NCBI GenBank assembly: GCA_022560025.1
Contig: JAFISE010000219.1
Coordinates: 1-43,689 of the forward strand
Direction: 5' to 3'
DNA from: Stagonosporopsis chrysanthemi
Lineage: Eukaryota; Ascomycota; Dothideomycetes; Pleosporales; Didymellaceae
Length of the DNA: 43,689 nt
Part shown: in pieces, positions 1-10,067 of the stretch
Numbering within the stretch: position 1 is the first letter of the stretch
Layout of the letters: each line of letters opens with the position of its first letter
Notes under the pieces: generated by a model
Databases searched by the model: none
Told to the model about the DNA's origin: nothing
Seen by the model: the letters and a program-made list of their open reading frames with translations, nothing else
Position numbers and translations under genes: made by a program

Positions 1-83
<83 letters not shown>

Positions 84-97
84 GGGGGGGGGGGGGG

Positions 98-132
<35 letters not shown>

Positions 133-138
133 GAGGAA
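1..138. repeat. Poly-G tract followed by (GGA)n
   Basis: An almost pure G run (about positions 1-109, interrupted by an A and two T) passes into GGA trinucleotides at 108-138. It lies immediately downstream of a 5' splice site of the minus-strand gene that follows, so in that transcript it would read as a poly-C intron segment. Tract length is unreliable in any assembly, and the window starts inside it. Confidence 0.9.
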
Positions 139-151
139 GGGGTGTACGTAC

Positions 152-981
152 CAGGTGGAATCAAGGGGAACGTCTTGTGTGTGTAGACGGGCAGCTTCGT
201 CTGCGGGTCGATCACGTACTCGCACAGCCGGTTCCCGCCTTCCATCAGCGCATACAGGTATTGCCCGCTAGGATGCATCTCGACCCATCGGGGATGGTCC
301 TTGGGCTGTGTCGCCTCGGTGTACCCCACGGTCTCCATGCGCCCTTCTTCGTCGATCTTCTTGTGGCACCAGATGCGGTTGGCCCACATGTCTGCGCTGT
401 AGAGGTACGTCTCGCTGGGGTCGAAGACCATGCCGTGGATGGCGGTTTTCTCGCAGTACTCGTAGTCCTGGATGTTCTCCTTGATGGCGCCAGTCGAGTC
501 GACGGAGAAGACGTTGCCGAAGCCGGCGTGGTCGTAGAAGGGGTTGCAGTACACGGCGTAGGGGGCTTTCTTTGCGGCAAGGGTGAATATGGCGCGGGTG
601 CGGGTGTCAACGTCGTTCGCTCTGGCTGGGGGTTGTCAGCTGGGTGGATGTGACGGACGGCGCGAGACGTACGGTGGCCGCCGATGGGATGGCTTGCTGT
701 CTGCACGATCCGGTCTGGCGCATCGACGCGGAAGGAGGTCCATCTCTTCATGGACGAGCCGTAGATGTTCTTGCGCTGGTGCTGCCAGAAAGATCAGCCA
801 TTGAGCTCTGAACCGCTTTCTGAACGCAACATACGTCAAAGGCCATCCAGCTGATGGGCTCGTCATGTGCGATTTCCGTCTTCTTGACCAATTCCAGCTT
901 CAGTGTTTCGGTGTCGAAGGAGACGGTGATGATGACGCCGGGCTTCACCCACGTGCCACACATCAAGTGGTGCTTCGTCAT
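152..981 (-). CDS. 3-carboxy-cis,cis-muconate lactonizing enzyme (cyclase), 5' part
   Basis: Partial gene whose 3' end lies beyond the left edge. Three exons are visible: 981-835 (49 codons from ATG at 981), 781-673 and 625-152. The introns are 834-782 and 672-626, and a third intron starts with GTACGT at 151-146 and runs into the poly-G tract. The joined protein starts MTKHHLMCGTWVKPG and contains ANDVDTRTRAIFT, YAVYCNPFYDHAGFGNVFSV, HGMVFDPSETYLYSADMWAN, HPRWVEMHPSGQYLYAL and YTHKTFPLIPPG. This pattern is that of the Neurospora-type eukaryotic CMLE, a seven-bladed beta-propeller that closes 3-carboxy-cis,cis-muconate to a lactone in protocatechuate catabolism. The blade-like repeats DPSxxYLYSAD and HPSGxYLYAL are visible. 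It is divergent from a ring-cleavage dioxygenase, which supports the pathway assignment. A general lactonase-type propeller is the alternative. The Aspergillus counterpart is called cmcA. Confidence 0.85.
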
Positions 982-1504
982 GTTGGCTGCAGAGGTGTGG
1001 AATCTCGAGACGTGTGCGTATCTCGACGAGAAGCTGGAGATTCGTGCGAGCAACATGCGTCCACGAAATTTCCCAGCCCACGCGCATCTCGCATGACGCC
1101 AAACATCCGCGCTCTGGGCCGAGGAGGGGCGCACAGAGCGAACGCGGAGGAAAAAGACTCTTCCGGCAGGGGCTGAGACATCTTCCAGCACGCTCCCAAA
1201 TCCCCGCATCCTCATTGGACGAGGCGGATTGCGGGGCACTGCAACGTCCGGCAATGGTGCAGCTTCGCGCCATCTTTCGCGTACCAGAGCTTCACAGCCG
1301 GGCGCTCTGCCGCAGCTTCGAGAACGCAGCTGAGTCGCCTGATGCCCGGCTAGAGGCGCGGTCGTTGTCAATTCTGCTAGTCTGGTTGGCCCGCAATGGC
1401 ACATATAAGAGTGTTCCCCGGAGCGTGGGAGCTTCATCCGCCTCCCATCCATCCACTCTTGCACAGTTGAGACTTGAAGCTTTGCAAACACACACCACCA
1501 CACA
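982..1504. promoter_or_regulatory. Shared divergent promoter, lactonizing enzyme / ring-cleavage dioxygenase
   Basis: These 523 bp separate the two divergent start codons. A TATA-like string (ACATATAAGAG) at about 1401-1411 lies roughly 100 bp upstream of the dioxygenase ATG, and a CA-rich leader (ACACACCACCACACA) directly precedes that ATG. The arrangement would allow co-induction of two consecutive pathway steps. I could not identify a specific activator site. Confidence 0.5.
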
Positions 1505-2514
1505 ATGGCTTCTGCACCCACATACCAGGACGGCCAGCAGGCTGAGCACCGCTTCGACCCCAACTTCACCGATGCCGTCATCAACGCCATCGGCCCCAAG
1601 GTCGACGACAGGACGCGCTTCGTCATGGGCAAGCTGATCCGCCACCTGCACGACTTCATCCGCGAGGTCGAGCTCACCAACGAGGAGTGGTTTGAGGGAG
1701 TCCGCTTCGTCAACTCGATCGGCAAGACGACCACATCCTCGCGAAACGAGGCCCACCGCATCTCCGACGTTCTGGGCGTCGAGTCGTAAGTATTCTACTC
1801 CGCAAGCGGCAAGCCCCGCTAACCACGGCCAGGCTGGTCGACGAGATCGCCCACAAGCACATCAACGAGTCTGGCGAGGCCCCCACATCGAGCACCATCC
1901 TCGGCCCCTTCTGGTCGCCCCACTCACCCTTCCGCGAGCTCGGCGACTCCATCATCACCGACCCGCACCCCGATGGCCAGGTCACCCTCATGCACGGCGT
2001 CGTCCGCGACCTCGACACCAAGAAGGGCATCCCCAACGCCGTCATCGACATCTGGCAGGCCAGCGCCAACGGCAAGTACGACTTCCAGGACCAGGAGAAC
2101 CAGAAGCCCAACAACCTGCGCGGCAAGTTCACCACAAACGAGAACGGCGAGTACTGGTACTACTGCTACAAGCCCACTGCGTACTCGCTGCCCATGGACG
2201 GCGCCGCCGGCCAGCTGTTCAGGACGCTCGACCGCCACCCCTTCCGCCCGGCCCACATCCACTTGATGGTGACCGCCGAGGGCTTCAAGCCGCTCATCAC
2301 GCAGCTGTACCCGCGCGACGACCAGTGGGTGCAGAACGACACTGTGTTTGCCGTCAAGGACGACCTGCTGCTCGACTTTGAGCCCAGCAAGGACGACAAG
2401 GCCAAGCACGACCTCACATACAACGTCACGCTCGCGCCGACGGGCCGCAAGACGGGCCGTCTGGAGGGCATCCCCCGCCTGCCGAATGTGTTTGATGAGC
2501 AGAGCAGGTTGTAG
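1505..2514 (+). CDS. Intradiol ring-cleavage dioxygenase (protocatechuate/catechol/hydroxyquinol type)
   Basis: Two exons, 1505-1785 and 1833-2514, with a 47-nt GTAAGT-CAG intron, give 320 residues. The N-terminal part (FTDAVINAIGPKVDDRTRFV through HRISDVLGVES) resembles the helical dioxygenase N domain of catechol and hydroxyquinol dioxygenases. The catalytic domain follows from STILGPFWSPHSP. The four non-heme Fe(III) ligands are in place: Tyr176 (ASANGKYDF), Tyr211 (KPTAYSLP), and His235 and His237 (RPAHIH). Their 35/24/2 spacing is close to that of known intradiol enzymes. It cleaves a catechol-type ring between the two hydroxyls. Domain architecture alone would suggest catechol or hydroxyquinol as substrate. 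The divergent neighbour acts on the product of protocatechuate 3,4-cleavage, so protocatechuate (the fungal prcA role) is the better inference. No signal peptide is seen, so it is probably cytosolic. Confidence 0.88.
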
Positions 2515-2744
2515 GCGGTGATTCGAGGCTGCATGGCGTTTGGATTTGGTATTCGTAAATCGCGGATATTAGCGTTGTTGAAAAGCATTTCTCTTGTATA
2601 TATGGACGAATCGCACTGCATACAGAACAAACCTTGAACTTTTTGAGCCAGTGACTGCACAATGGGGAATGGGAAAACCATTTCCCAGCGCCGAAGCCGA
2701 GGACATAAAAGACCGCTCTTCCCCCCATCCTCGTCCTGCTTCTC

Positions 2745-3494
2745 ATGTCCTCGTCCATCCTCGCCCTCACCCGCCTCACCCAACCCCTCACCCGCCGCCT
2801 CCTCGTCCCACGAACCCCTACCCGCCACCTCTCCACAGCCCCCACCCTCACCATGCGCGTCCCCTACGCCCCCAGCGTGGCCCCCACCGCAGAAGCGCAG
2901 CCCGTCTACGACCGCATCGCCGCGCGGCGCGCCCCGCGGCCCCTGATCCCGCTCGACCTCGCGCTGCTGCACAACGCCGCCGTCGCCGACGGCTGGTCGT
3001 CCTTCATTGGCGCCATCCGCACCAAGACCAGCCTCCCGGACAGCCTGAAGGAACTGGCCATCTCACGCATTGCGGCGCTCAACGGCGCCGTGCACGAGTG
3101 GGACGTGCATGCGGGGCTGGCGCTGAAGGCCGGCGTTAGCGAGGAGGTCATGGGGGTCGTGTTTGCGCTGCCTTTTACGGGGAGGGGGGAGGAGCAGACG
3201 GCTGCGCGAGCTGAGGGGGAGCAGAGCACGCAGAGTGGGTTGGCGGTCCTGAGCAAGCAGGAGCAGGCGGTTCTTCGCTACACGGATCAGATGACGGTCG
3301 GGGTGCGTGTTGAAGACGAAGTGGCGGAGCGGCTGAAGGAGGTCCTCCTGGACGATACGCAGGTTGTGGAGCTGACGGCGACGGTGGCGGCGTACAATTG
3401 TGTTAGTCGGTTCTTGGTTGCGCTCGATGTGGGGGAATGCAATGGGAGGGGGATGAAGAGTGTCGAGGAGTTGGTTGCTGGTGGGGGGCATTAG
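2745..3494 (+). CDS. Carboxymuconolactone decarboxylase / AhpD-fold family protein
   Basis: Single-exon gene of 249 residues. From residue 37 (MRVPYAPSVAPTAEAQPVYD) it reads as an all-helical CMD/AhpD-fold protein: LALLHNAAVADGWSSFIGAI, then LKELAISRIAALNGAVHEWD followed by VHAGLALKAGVSEEVM, and a second half VLRYTDQMTVGV...VVELTATVAAYNCVSRFLVAL. The AhpD CxxC pair is absent, so it is not an obvious peroxidase. Residues 1-36 (MSSSILALTRLTQPLTRR and on to RHLST) are Arg/Ser/Leu rich without acidic residues, like a mitochondrial presequence. An in-frame ATG at 2853 in strong context (CTCACCATGC) could give a cytosolic form. It follows the dioxygenase by 230 bp on the same strand, so decarboxylation of a muconolactone-type intermediate is plausible. 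The family is broad and the substrate is not proven. Confidence 0.75.
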   Translation: MSSSILALTRLTQPLTRRLLVPRTPTRHLSTAPTLTMRVPYAPSVAPTAEAQPVYDRIAARRAPRPLIPLDLALLHNAAVADGWSSFIGAIRTKTSLPDSLKELAISRIAALNGAVHEWDVHAGLALKAGVSEEVMGVVFALPFTGRGEEQTAARAEGEQSTQSGLAVLSKQEQAVLRYTDQMTVGVRVEDEVAERLKEVLLDDTQVVELTATVAAYNCVSRFLVALDVGECNGRGMKSVEELVAGGGH

Positions 3495-4314
3495 GGGGCT
3501 TTGGTGGTGGTGGTTGTGGAGGGATAGGTCGATGGATATGGAAGAGAAGATGTTGGGGTACTTCATTGGATTGGTCTGAGGTTTGGGGACGGAAGAAAGG
3601 GTTGTTGAGAGTTGCGAGCTGGGAATGAAGATAGGAACGCAATGGGATGGTTGCTGAGGATCTTTGACATCTCTCTACTTCGTCGATTGATCGCTACGAA
3701 GCATTTCTTGAAATTCATGGGAGTAAATCCGATCTTTTCTCCAGATCCAAAACCCTTGATCCTTTCACTCTCAATTCCTCGTCAGGAAGCTAGAGTGGTA
3801 GTTTGGCGGCGGGAAAAACCCGCTTCACACCGCGACAGACTCAAACGCCAAAGACGTACAGAGAATGGAGATGTCAGTTCTGCACTACAGTAAGAGACAT
3901 GGCTGTCTAAGACGTGTTCAAGACGACGCTGAAGGGTACGCGATGTCAATGACACTAACCAGCAGGCGGCCTCTGTAGAGCGATGTGCATTGACAAGCTG
4001 TACTTCGACCAAAGCAACGACTGGAGCTTCCGGTCTATCCCTACAAGATCATGAACACGGAACAAGCATACAGGCACAATCTCCACTCAATGTATCTGGT
4101 GCCATGTACAATCTTTTCTCTGTCACCATCCACCCCCAGCGGCATTTCTTCGCGCGGCACTTCCGCCTTCCCCATCCGTGCGTCCCCACAATTCAGCGTC
4201 GCCTCGGCTGAGCGCTTGAGCCGCTGTTCTCCGCTCACCACAGCCTGCCCTTTGCTCGCACATTTTCTCGCCCTGTACGCTCTCCTCCCTCCATACACAC
4301 ACAAACCACTCACC
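3495..4314. other. Intergenic region, no gene recognised
   Basis: These 820 bp hold the 3' flank of the CMD-family gene and the promoter of isovaleryl-CoA dehydrogenase. Short open frames here show no recognisable domain. The last 60 bp before the ATG are pyrimidine- and CA-rich, as in fungal leaders. Confidence 0.6.
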
Positions 4315-5665
4315 ATGGCAGTGCACCTACTCACACGCCCGCTGAGCTCGCTGAGCCCGCTCCGCTCGCTGCGCCACGCCCCGCGCGTCGCCGCCCTCTC
4401 CAGCGTCCGCCACGCCTCGACCAAGCACCCAGCCAACTTCTCGCCGCCCTCGCAAGCCGACCTCGACGAGCTGCGCGAAAGCGTGCGCGACTTTGCGCGC
4501 CGCGAGATCCCCGAGGACGTCGCGGCCCGTACCGACCGCGACAATGCGTTCCCCAACGACATGTGGCCGAAGTTTGGCGACGCGGGGTTCCTCGGCATCA
4601 CGGCCAGCGAGGAGTACGGCGGCCTGGCGATGGGCTACCAGGCGCACTGCGTTGTCATGGAGGAGCTGAGCCGCGCGAGTGGCAGCATTGGGCTGAGTTA
4701 TGCGGCGCATAGCCAGCTGTGTGTTAACCAGCTGATGCTGAACGGGAACGAGGAGCAGAAGAAGAAGTATCTGCCTGGGTTGATTAGTGGAGAGCGGATT
4801 GGCGGGCTGGCAATGAGCGAGCATTCGGCGGGGAGCGATGTGGTTAGCATGAAGACGACGGCGAAGAAGGTGGATGGTGGGTATCTGTTGAACGGCACCA
4901 AGATGTGGATCACAAACGCAAGCACCCCTCTCCTCCCATTGCTACCACAGCAGGTCAATTGACTGCCAGCAGGGCCCTGACGCACACACCATCGTCGTCT
5001 ACGCCAAAACAGAGCCCGACGCCGCCTCCAAGGGCATCACGGCCTTCATCGTCGACACCTCCACCAAGGGCTTCTCCGTCGCCAACAAGCTCGACAAGCT
5101 GGGCATGCGCGGCTCCAACACAGGCGAGCTCGTCTTCGAAGACGTCTTCGTGCCCGCGGAGAACATGCTGGGCCAGCTGAACCGCGGCGTGCGCGTGCTA
5201 ATGGAGGGCCTGGACCTGGAGCGCCTCGTGCTCTCCGCCGGCCCGCTGGGGCTGATGCAAGCCTCGCTCGATGCTGCCCTTCCCTACACGCACCAGCGCC
5301 GCCAGTTCGGCATCCCCATCGCGCACAACCAGCTCGTCCAGGGCAAGCTCGCAGACATGTACACCAAGTACCGCGCCTCGGCCGCCTTCACATACAGCGT
5401 CGCCCGCGCCGTCGACGAGTCGCACGCCGACCCCCTGATCAAGACGCAGGACTGCGCTGGTGCGATTCTGTACGCCGCCGAGCGCGCCAGCGAGGTCGCG
5501 GCCGATGCCATCCAGCTCATGGGCGGCATGGGGTATATGAATGAGGTCCCTGTGGGGCGCATTTTGAGGGATGCAAAGCTGTATGAGATTGGGGCGGGAA
5601 CGAGTGAGGTGAGGAGGATGGTTATTGGGCGGGCGTTTAATAAGGAGTGGAAGCAGGAGATATAG
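4315..5665 (+). CDS. IVD1: Isovaleryl-CoA dehydrogenase, mitochondrial
   Basis: Two exons, 4315-4917 and 4973-5665, give 431 residues, a normal length for the family. The intron 4918-4972 starts with GC (AAC/GCAAGC) and ends in CAG. No GT donor restores the frame, and the GC-AG splice joins KMWITN to GPDAHTIVVYAKT exactly as in the family. Residues 1-35 are Arg/Ser rich (RSLRHAPRVAALSSVRHAST), a mitochondrial presequence. Acyl-CoA dehydrogenase signatures include GGLAMSEHSAGSDVVSMKT (FAD site), RRQFGIPIAHNQLVQGKLAD, and DAIQLMGGMGYMNEVPVGR near the C-terminus. The catalytic Glu284 lies in GLDLERLVLSAGPLGLMQ, the position typical of isovaleryl- rather than short- or medium-chain enzymes. It oxidises isovaleryl-CoA to 3-methylcrotonyl-CoA in leucine breakdown and passes electrons to ETF. 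The ATG lies in CTCACCATGG, a strong context. Confidence 0.93.
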
Positions 5666-6193
5666 AGGGGAGGGGAGCAAAAAAACAGACCCATTGTCAA
5701 GAGACTCGTAACTAAAGACCCAAAAGGCGAAGAGCGTGTATATAGGAAGCAATCACAAGTGTTATTAGCGACATTCCCAGATTTCTCGAGGGACTGGATA
5801 GCTTGAGACACTCATACAAGTGCAACGGGCATTTGTGTGTGCGTTTTGATGACCAGCTCGGACTGTGAATTATAGAATTCTTAGCGACCTCGATGTTTCT
5901 AAGATAATTAATCTTGCGTTGTAGTTTACCTATAAGATCGTACCTCAAGTATGCTAAGAGGACGAAGACAGAACTGTGCAGTAGCAGCCCGGCTGACAAA
6001 GCCGGTGACGTGCGTGGGGTCGGTAAGGCTGAGGCCCCTCATGGCCGACGTGCAGCCGAACAAAAAAGTCGTCGACGGAAGCGCTGCAGCATTTCTAAGC
6101 AGCGCCACGCATAAAACTGCTTCCAGAGCAGCAGAGCGCGTACAGCACCCTCCAACAAACCGCCCGTACATACAAACCCCCCCAAAACTCAAA
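5666..6193. other. Intergenic region, no gene recognised
   Basis: 3' flank of isovaleryl-CoA dehydrogenase and promoter/leader of the WD40 gene. An open frame extends upstream of the WD40 start from 5951, but I treat it as leader because family similarity begins at the ATG at 6194. Confidence 0.6.
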
Positions 6194-7684
6194 ATGTCGG
6201 CGCAACAACCCCACGACGAGCCCGAAATCGACTACCACGACGAAGACAACGTGCTCGACGCCGACGAGGCAGAGGAGATTGTCGAAGATGACGGCGACGT
6301 GCCCATGGACAGCGACGACGAGGCCGACGAAGATGATGTGCAGATGGAGATCAACCTGCAAAACGACTCGGTCACGCACTTTGACGAGCACAAGGACTCC
6401 ATCTTCTGCATAGCGCAGCACCCCGTGCACCCGGAGATCATTGCGACCGGCGGCGGCGACGACATCGGCTACATCATCGACATCACCGCCGTGCCCGAGA
6501 CGACGCAGGCGGGCGAGCGCGAGGGCCTGAAGAGCATCTTCGCCCTCGACGGCCACAAGGACTCGATCAACGCCGTCGCCTTCTCGCAGCCCAAGGGCCA
6601 GTTCGTGGCCACCGCGGGGCTGGACGGCAAGCTGCGCGTCTGGCAGGGCGTCCCGGACGGCAACAAGTGGAAGTTCCTGGCCGAGGCGGGCGAGGTCGAC
6701 GAGATCAGCTGGCTGGCGCCCAATCCCTCCCCCGCACACCCCAACGTCCTCGCCCTCGGCGCCAGCGACGGCTCTGTCTGGGTCTACCAGCTCTCCACAG
6801 AAAAAGGCAGCGAGCTGCAGGTCCTCCAGGCTTTCTACCTCCACACCGAGTCCTGCACCGCCGGGTCCTGGACCCCGGACGGCGCGCTGCTCGCCACCGT
6901 CAGCGAGGACAGCAGCCTCTACGTGTGGGACGTCTTCGGCGACGCCGCCTCGCAGGGGCTCATCGACCCGTCCTCGCAAACCGTCGTCGGCCTCACAGGG
7001 CTCGACGAGCGCTTCTTCGTCCAGGGCGGCCTATACAGCATCGGCATCCCGCCCACCGGCGCCTTCGTGTCCGTCGGCGGCCCCGAGGGCCAGATCCGCA
7101 TCGTGGGCCTCCCCCGCCTGTCCTCGGACGCCCAGCCCTCGACGTCCTCGGGCGGCGCCGGCGCAAAAGCAAAAGCCGGCGGCTCCAAACAGGCACCCGC
7201 AAAGGGCGCCTCTGCTTCCGCCGGCCAAACCGGCCAGATCCTCGCCTCCCTGCAGGCCGGCGCCGACAACGTCGAGTCCTTCTCCTTCACCTCGGCGCCC
7301 CTGACGCTCATGGCCGCCGGCAACGTCGACGGCTCCATCACCCTGTTCGACACCGCGCACCGCTTTGCCGTGCGCCGCCGCATCGAGGACGCGCACGCCG
7401 ACGACGAGTCGCCACAGGCTGTCGTGAAGCTGGAGTTTGTGCGCCGCGACGGCGCGGCCGGCGCGTTGCTGACGAGCGCGGGCTACGATGGTGTGGTGCG
7501 CCGGTGGGATGCGCGCGGCGGGACGACGGCGGCGAATCGCGGGCTCGTCGGGGAGTGGAAGGGGCATCGGGGAGGGGGCGAGGGCGGCGGTATTATGGGC
7601 TTTGTGCAGGGCGGGGGCGAGGTCGTGGTCACGGCTGGCGACGACCACGTGGTGCTGGTATTTGATGCGCCGTTGAGCCAGTAG
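6194..7684 (+). CDS. SQT1: WD40 ribosome-assembly protein SQT1/AAMP
   Basis: Intronless gene of 496 residues starting MSAQQPHDEPEIDYHDED. The acidic N-terminus (DADEAEEIVEDDGDVPMD and following Asp/Glu runs) leads into WD repeats: DEHKDSIFCIAQHPVHPEII, DGHKDSINAVAFSQPKGQFV with GLDGKLRVWQGV, ASDGSVWVYQLST, HTESCTAGSWTPDGALLATV with EDSSLYVWDVF, and later VDGSITLFDTAH and GYDGVVRRWDARGG. The acidic head plus this repeat order matches yeast Sqt1 and animal AAMP. Sqt1 is a dedicated chaperone for ribosomal protein uL16 (Rpl10) during 60S assembly. A low-complexity Ala/Gly/Lys loop (about residues 313-345) interrupts the propeller. The ATG at 6194 follows a CA-rich leader. The open frame upstream is GC-rich leader and lacks family similarity, so it was not used. 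Confidence 0.85.
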   Translation: MSAQQPHDEPEIDYHDEDNVLDADEAEEIVEDDGDVPMDSDDEADEDDVQMEINLQNDSVTHFDEHKDSIFCIAQHPVHPEIIATGGGDDIGYIIDITAVPETTQAGEREGLKSIFALDGHKDSINAVAFSQPKGQFVATAGLDGKLRVWQGVPDGNKWKFLAEAGEVDEISWLAPNPSPAHPNVLALGASDGSVWVYQLSTEKGSELQVLQAFYLHTESCTAGSWTPDGALLATVSEDSSLYVWDVFGDAASQGLIDPSSQTVVGLTGLDERFFVQGGLYSIGIPPTGAFVSVGGPEGQIRIVGLPRLSSDAQPSTSSGGAGAKAKAGGSKQAPAKGASASAGQTGQILASLQAGADNVESFSFTSAPLTLMAAGNVDGSITLFDTAHRFAVRRRIEDAHADDESPQAVVKLEFVRRDGAAGALLTSAGYDGVVRRWDARGGTTAANRGLVGEWKGHRGGGEGGGIMGFVQGGGEVVVTAGDDHVVLVFDAPLSQ

Positions 7685-8190
7685 AAGGGATAGATGAGGG
7701 GTGCTTGCACGCAGTATGTGGAGGAGAGGGTCTGGAATAAGGAAGAAGAGAAAGGTGACGGAGGAGGAGGAGAAGGAGGAGGAGGAGGCGTATGCCCATG
7801 TTTGGGTTGGCGCGAAGCATAGATATACCATGATACACTGATCGCACCGTTGAACACTACTCTCTATACGCACCTCCCCATCCCGTGTCTGGCCCTCTTC
7901 CACACTGACATACCACTTCACACGGCTCCAGTCGCGCACATCAGCAGCGACTCAATGTGGGAAGGCAGACGCAGCAAGTGACGCATGGCGCCCGTCGATG
8001 ATCAAAAACTTAGTCATTGAGTACTACATACACGCTCCCCACCCTCTCTCCTCTACCCACCTCCCCTCCTCCAACCACCGCCCCCTTAGACCCCCAACGA
8101 ACACATACAACAGCACCATTTTCGGTAAAAGCAACCCCCCCCCCCCTTCCCCAACTCGATAATTCATACACACATACAAAACCACCCCCC
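7685..8190. other. Convergent intergenic region with low complexity
   Basis: This lies between two convergent genes. It contains a GGA-rich stretch (about 7758-7790) and C-rich stretches including a 10-base C run near 8137. No gene was recognised. Confidence 0.6.
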
Positions 8191-10067
8191 TTACAACCTA
8201 CTCCCCCCCTTCCTCCTCCCCTCCCTCTCACGATCCCTCAAAAACCGCCTCAAAATCTTGCCCGAAGGACTCTTCGGAATCTCATCGATAAACTCCACCC
8301 CGCCCGTGATCCACTTGTAGCGCGCCTTGTGCTTCTCGACGTGCCTCTGGATATCACGCGCAAGCACCGTGTCGCTCTCCTCGAGCCCTACGCTGGGGGA
8401 CTTGACGACAAAGGCTTTGGGGATCTCGCCGGAGGAGTCGTCCGGGATTTGGATCACGGCGCAGTCGTTGACGGCGGGGTGCGTGAGGAGGTGCGCTTCG
8501 AGTTCGGCGGGGGCGACTTGGTGGCCCTGAGGGGGTGTTAGTTGGGGTCTAGGGGTCTAGGAGAGTGGGATGGGAGAGGGGGGGGGGGGGGAAGTACCTT
8601 GACCTTGATGAGCTCCTTGATGCGGTCGACGATGAAGACGTGCTCGTGTCCGCTCGCGCTCTTGCGCACCACGGCCTCGTCGCCCGTGCGCATGTACCCG
8701 TCCTGGAAGGTCTCGGTGTTTGCCTTGTCGTTGTTGAGGTACCCCAGCACGACGGCGGGGGACTTGACGAGCAGCTCGCCCGGCTGGTCGTAGCCGGTGA
8801 TCTCGGTGCCCTCGACGGTGACGATCTTGCACTCGATGCCCGGCAGAATCGAGCCCGAGGACCCGAACCAGATGTCGGCGGGGGATGACGATGTCACCAC
8901 CGTGCACGTCTCGGTCAGCCCGTAGCCCTGCCGGATCTTCCAGCTCGGGAAGATGGCTTGCAGCTCCTCTGCTGTTTCCTTGCCCAGCGGCGCGGCGCCC
9001 GTGAACAGGGACCAGACGGAGCTGAGGTCGTATTTGGCGAGGAGCGGCTTGTTCTTGGTCATGAGGATGATGATGGGCGGGACGAGGAAGAGGGTGTTGA
9101 TCTTGTAGTCTTGGATGGCTTGGAGGGTGATTTGGAAGTCGAACTTGGGCAGCACGATGATGCCGTCGCCGCGGTAGACGGAGGCGTGGCAGATCACTAC
9201 CAGCCCGTAGATGTGCGACATGGGGAGCAGGCCGAGCACGTTCTCGGTGTAGTCGGATTGGTTGCGCAGGTCGTTGATGAGGGTGTCTCTGTAGGGCTTC
9301 TCGAAGGTGCCGATTTGCACTGCAGCTGTTAGTAATTAAGTAACAACATATTCGCACGACATACTGGTGTTGGAGATCACGTTGCGGTGCGAGATCATGA
9401 CGCCCTTGGGAAGTCCAGACGTGCCACTGGAATAGCAGAGGAACGCCGCCCTCCTCGCGCCTTCGCCCTCCTTCCAGTCCAGCTTCTCCAGCCGCTCCAG
9501 CTCTCTCCCTTCACGGATGAAATCATCCACTGTCTTCTTCCCTTTCGGTGCGCCCTTGACACCCGTGAACGCCTCCGGCAGCTCGAGAATATAGATCCTC
9601 TCCTCCGGAATCCCGCTGTTGCGCGCCGCCTGCCTCGCCGTCTCCAGCAGCGGGACGCACGTGAACAGCGCCTTGGCCTTTGAATTCTTGAGCTGATACT
9701 CGAGCTCCGCCGCGCTGTACGCCGCATTTGCCGGACTTTGCACGCCACCCAGGCGATGCGTGGCCCACGCCAATGGCAGCGTATCGAGCGTGTTGACCGA
9801 GAACACAGCAATGACCTTGTCCCACTCCGAGCCCTTGTTCGGCTGGAACCCTAATTCCTTGGCCAGCCCGCGCGCGAGGAAGTCCACGCGCTCGCGCACC
9901 TCCAGCGACGAGTAGGTCTTGCCCGTCAGCCCGCAGGTGAAGGGGTTGTGGGAGTAGCCGAGCGGATGGCGCCCATAGTGCTCCTCCAGCATGAAGTCGC
10001 AGATGGGGACTGAGGCGGGCGGGTCGAAGGGGAGCTCCGGCACCCACGAGGGTGGCGAGAAAGGCAT
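8191..10067 (-). CDS. 4-coumarate-CoA ligase-like acyl-CoA synthetase, peroxisomal
   Basis: Three exons, 10067-9365, 9319-8598 and 8526-8191, give 586 residues with phases 1 and 0. The ANL-superfamily motifs are complete: P-loop-like YSSGTSGLPKG (about 212-222), LLPMSHIYG, YGLTET (adenylate binding), GYMRTGDE, DRIKELIKVKG with HQVAPAELE, and PKSPSGKILRR with catalytic Lys565. The enzyme adenylates a carboxylate and transfers it to CoA. The chain ends GGSRL; SRL is a functional variant of the PTS1 peroxisomal signal. Fungal proteins of this clade act on phenylpropanoid, phenylacetic or medium-chain acids, and the exact substrate cannot be read from sequence. The aromatic-degradation genes about 6 kb away make a hydroxycinnamate-type substrate attractive but unproven. 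Intron 2 carries a 14-base C run (transcript sense) six bases after its GTACTT donor. Confidence 0.85.
8578..8591. repeat. 14-base G homopolymer in an intron
   Basis: Uninterrupted G run on the plus strand, a C run in the transcript, located within intron 2 of the acyl-CoA synthetase gene beside its 5' splice site. Confidence 0.9.

Noticed and set aside
36..653. 205-codon frame beginning with a long Gly run, plus strand
   Set aside because: It is the poly-G tract read in frame and the antisense of CMLE exon 3.
4918..4972. Apparent premature stop in isovaleryl-CoA dehydrogenase
   Set aside because: Explained by a GC-AG intron that restores the exact family sequence.
5951..6193. Upstream in-frame extension of the WD40 gene
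   Set aside because: No acidic-head or WD similarity, and the ATG at 6194 matches the family start.
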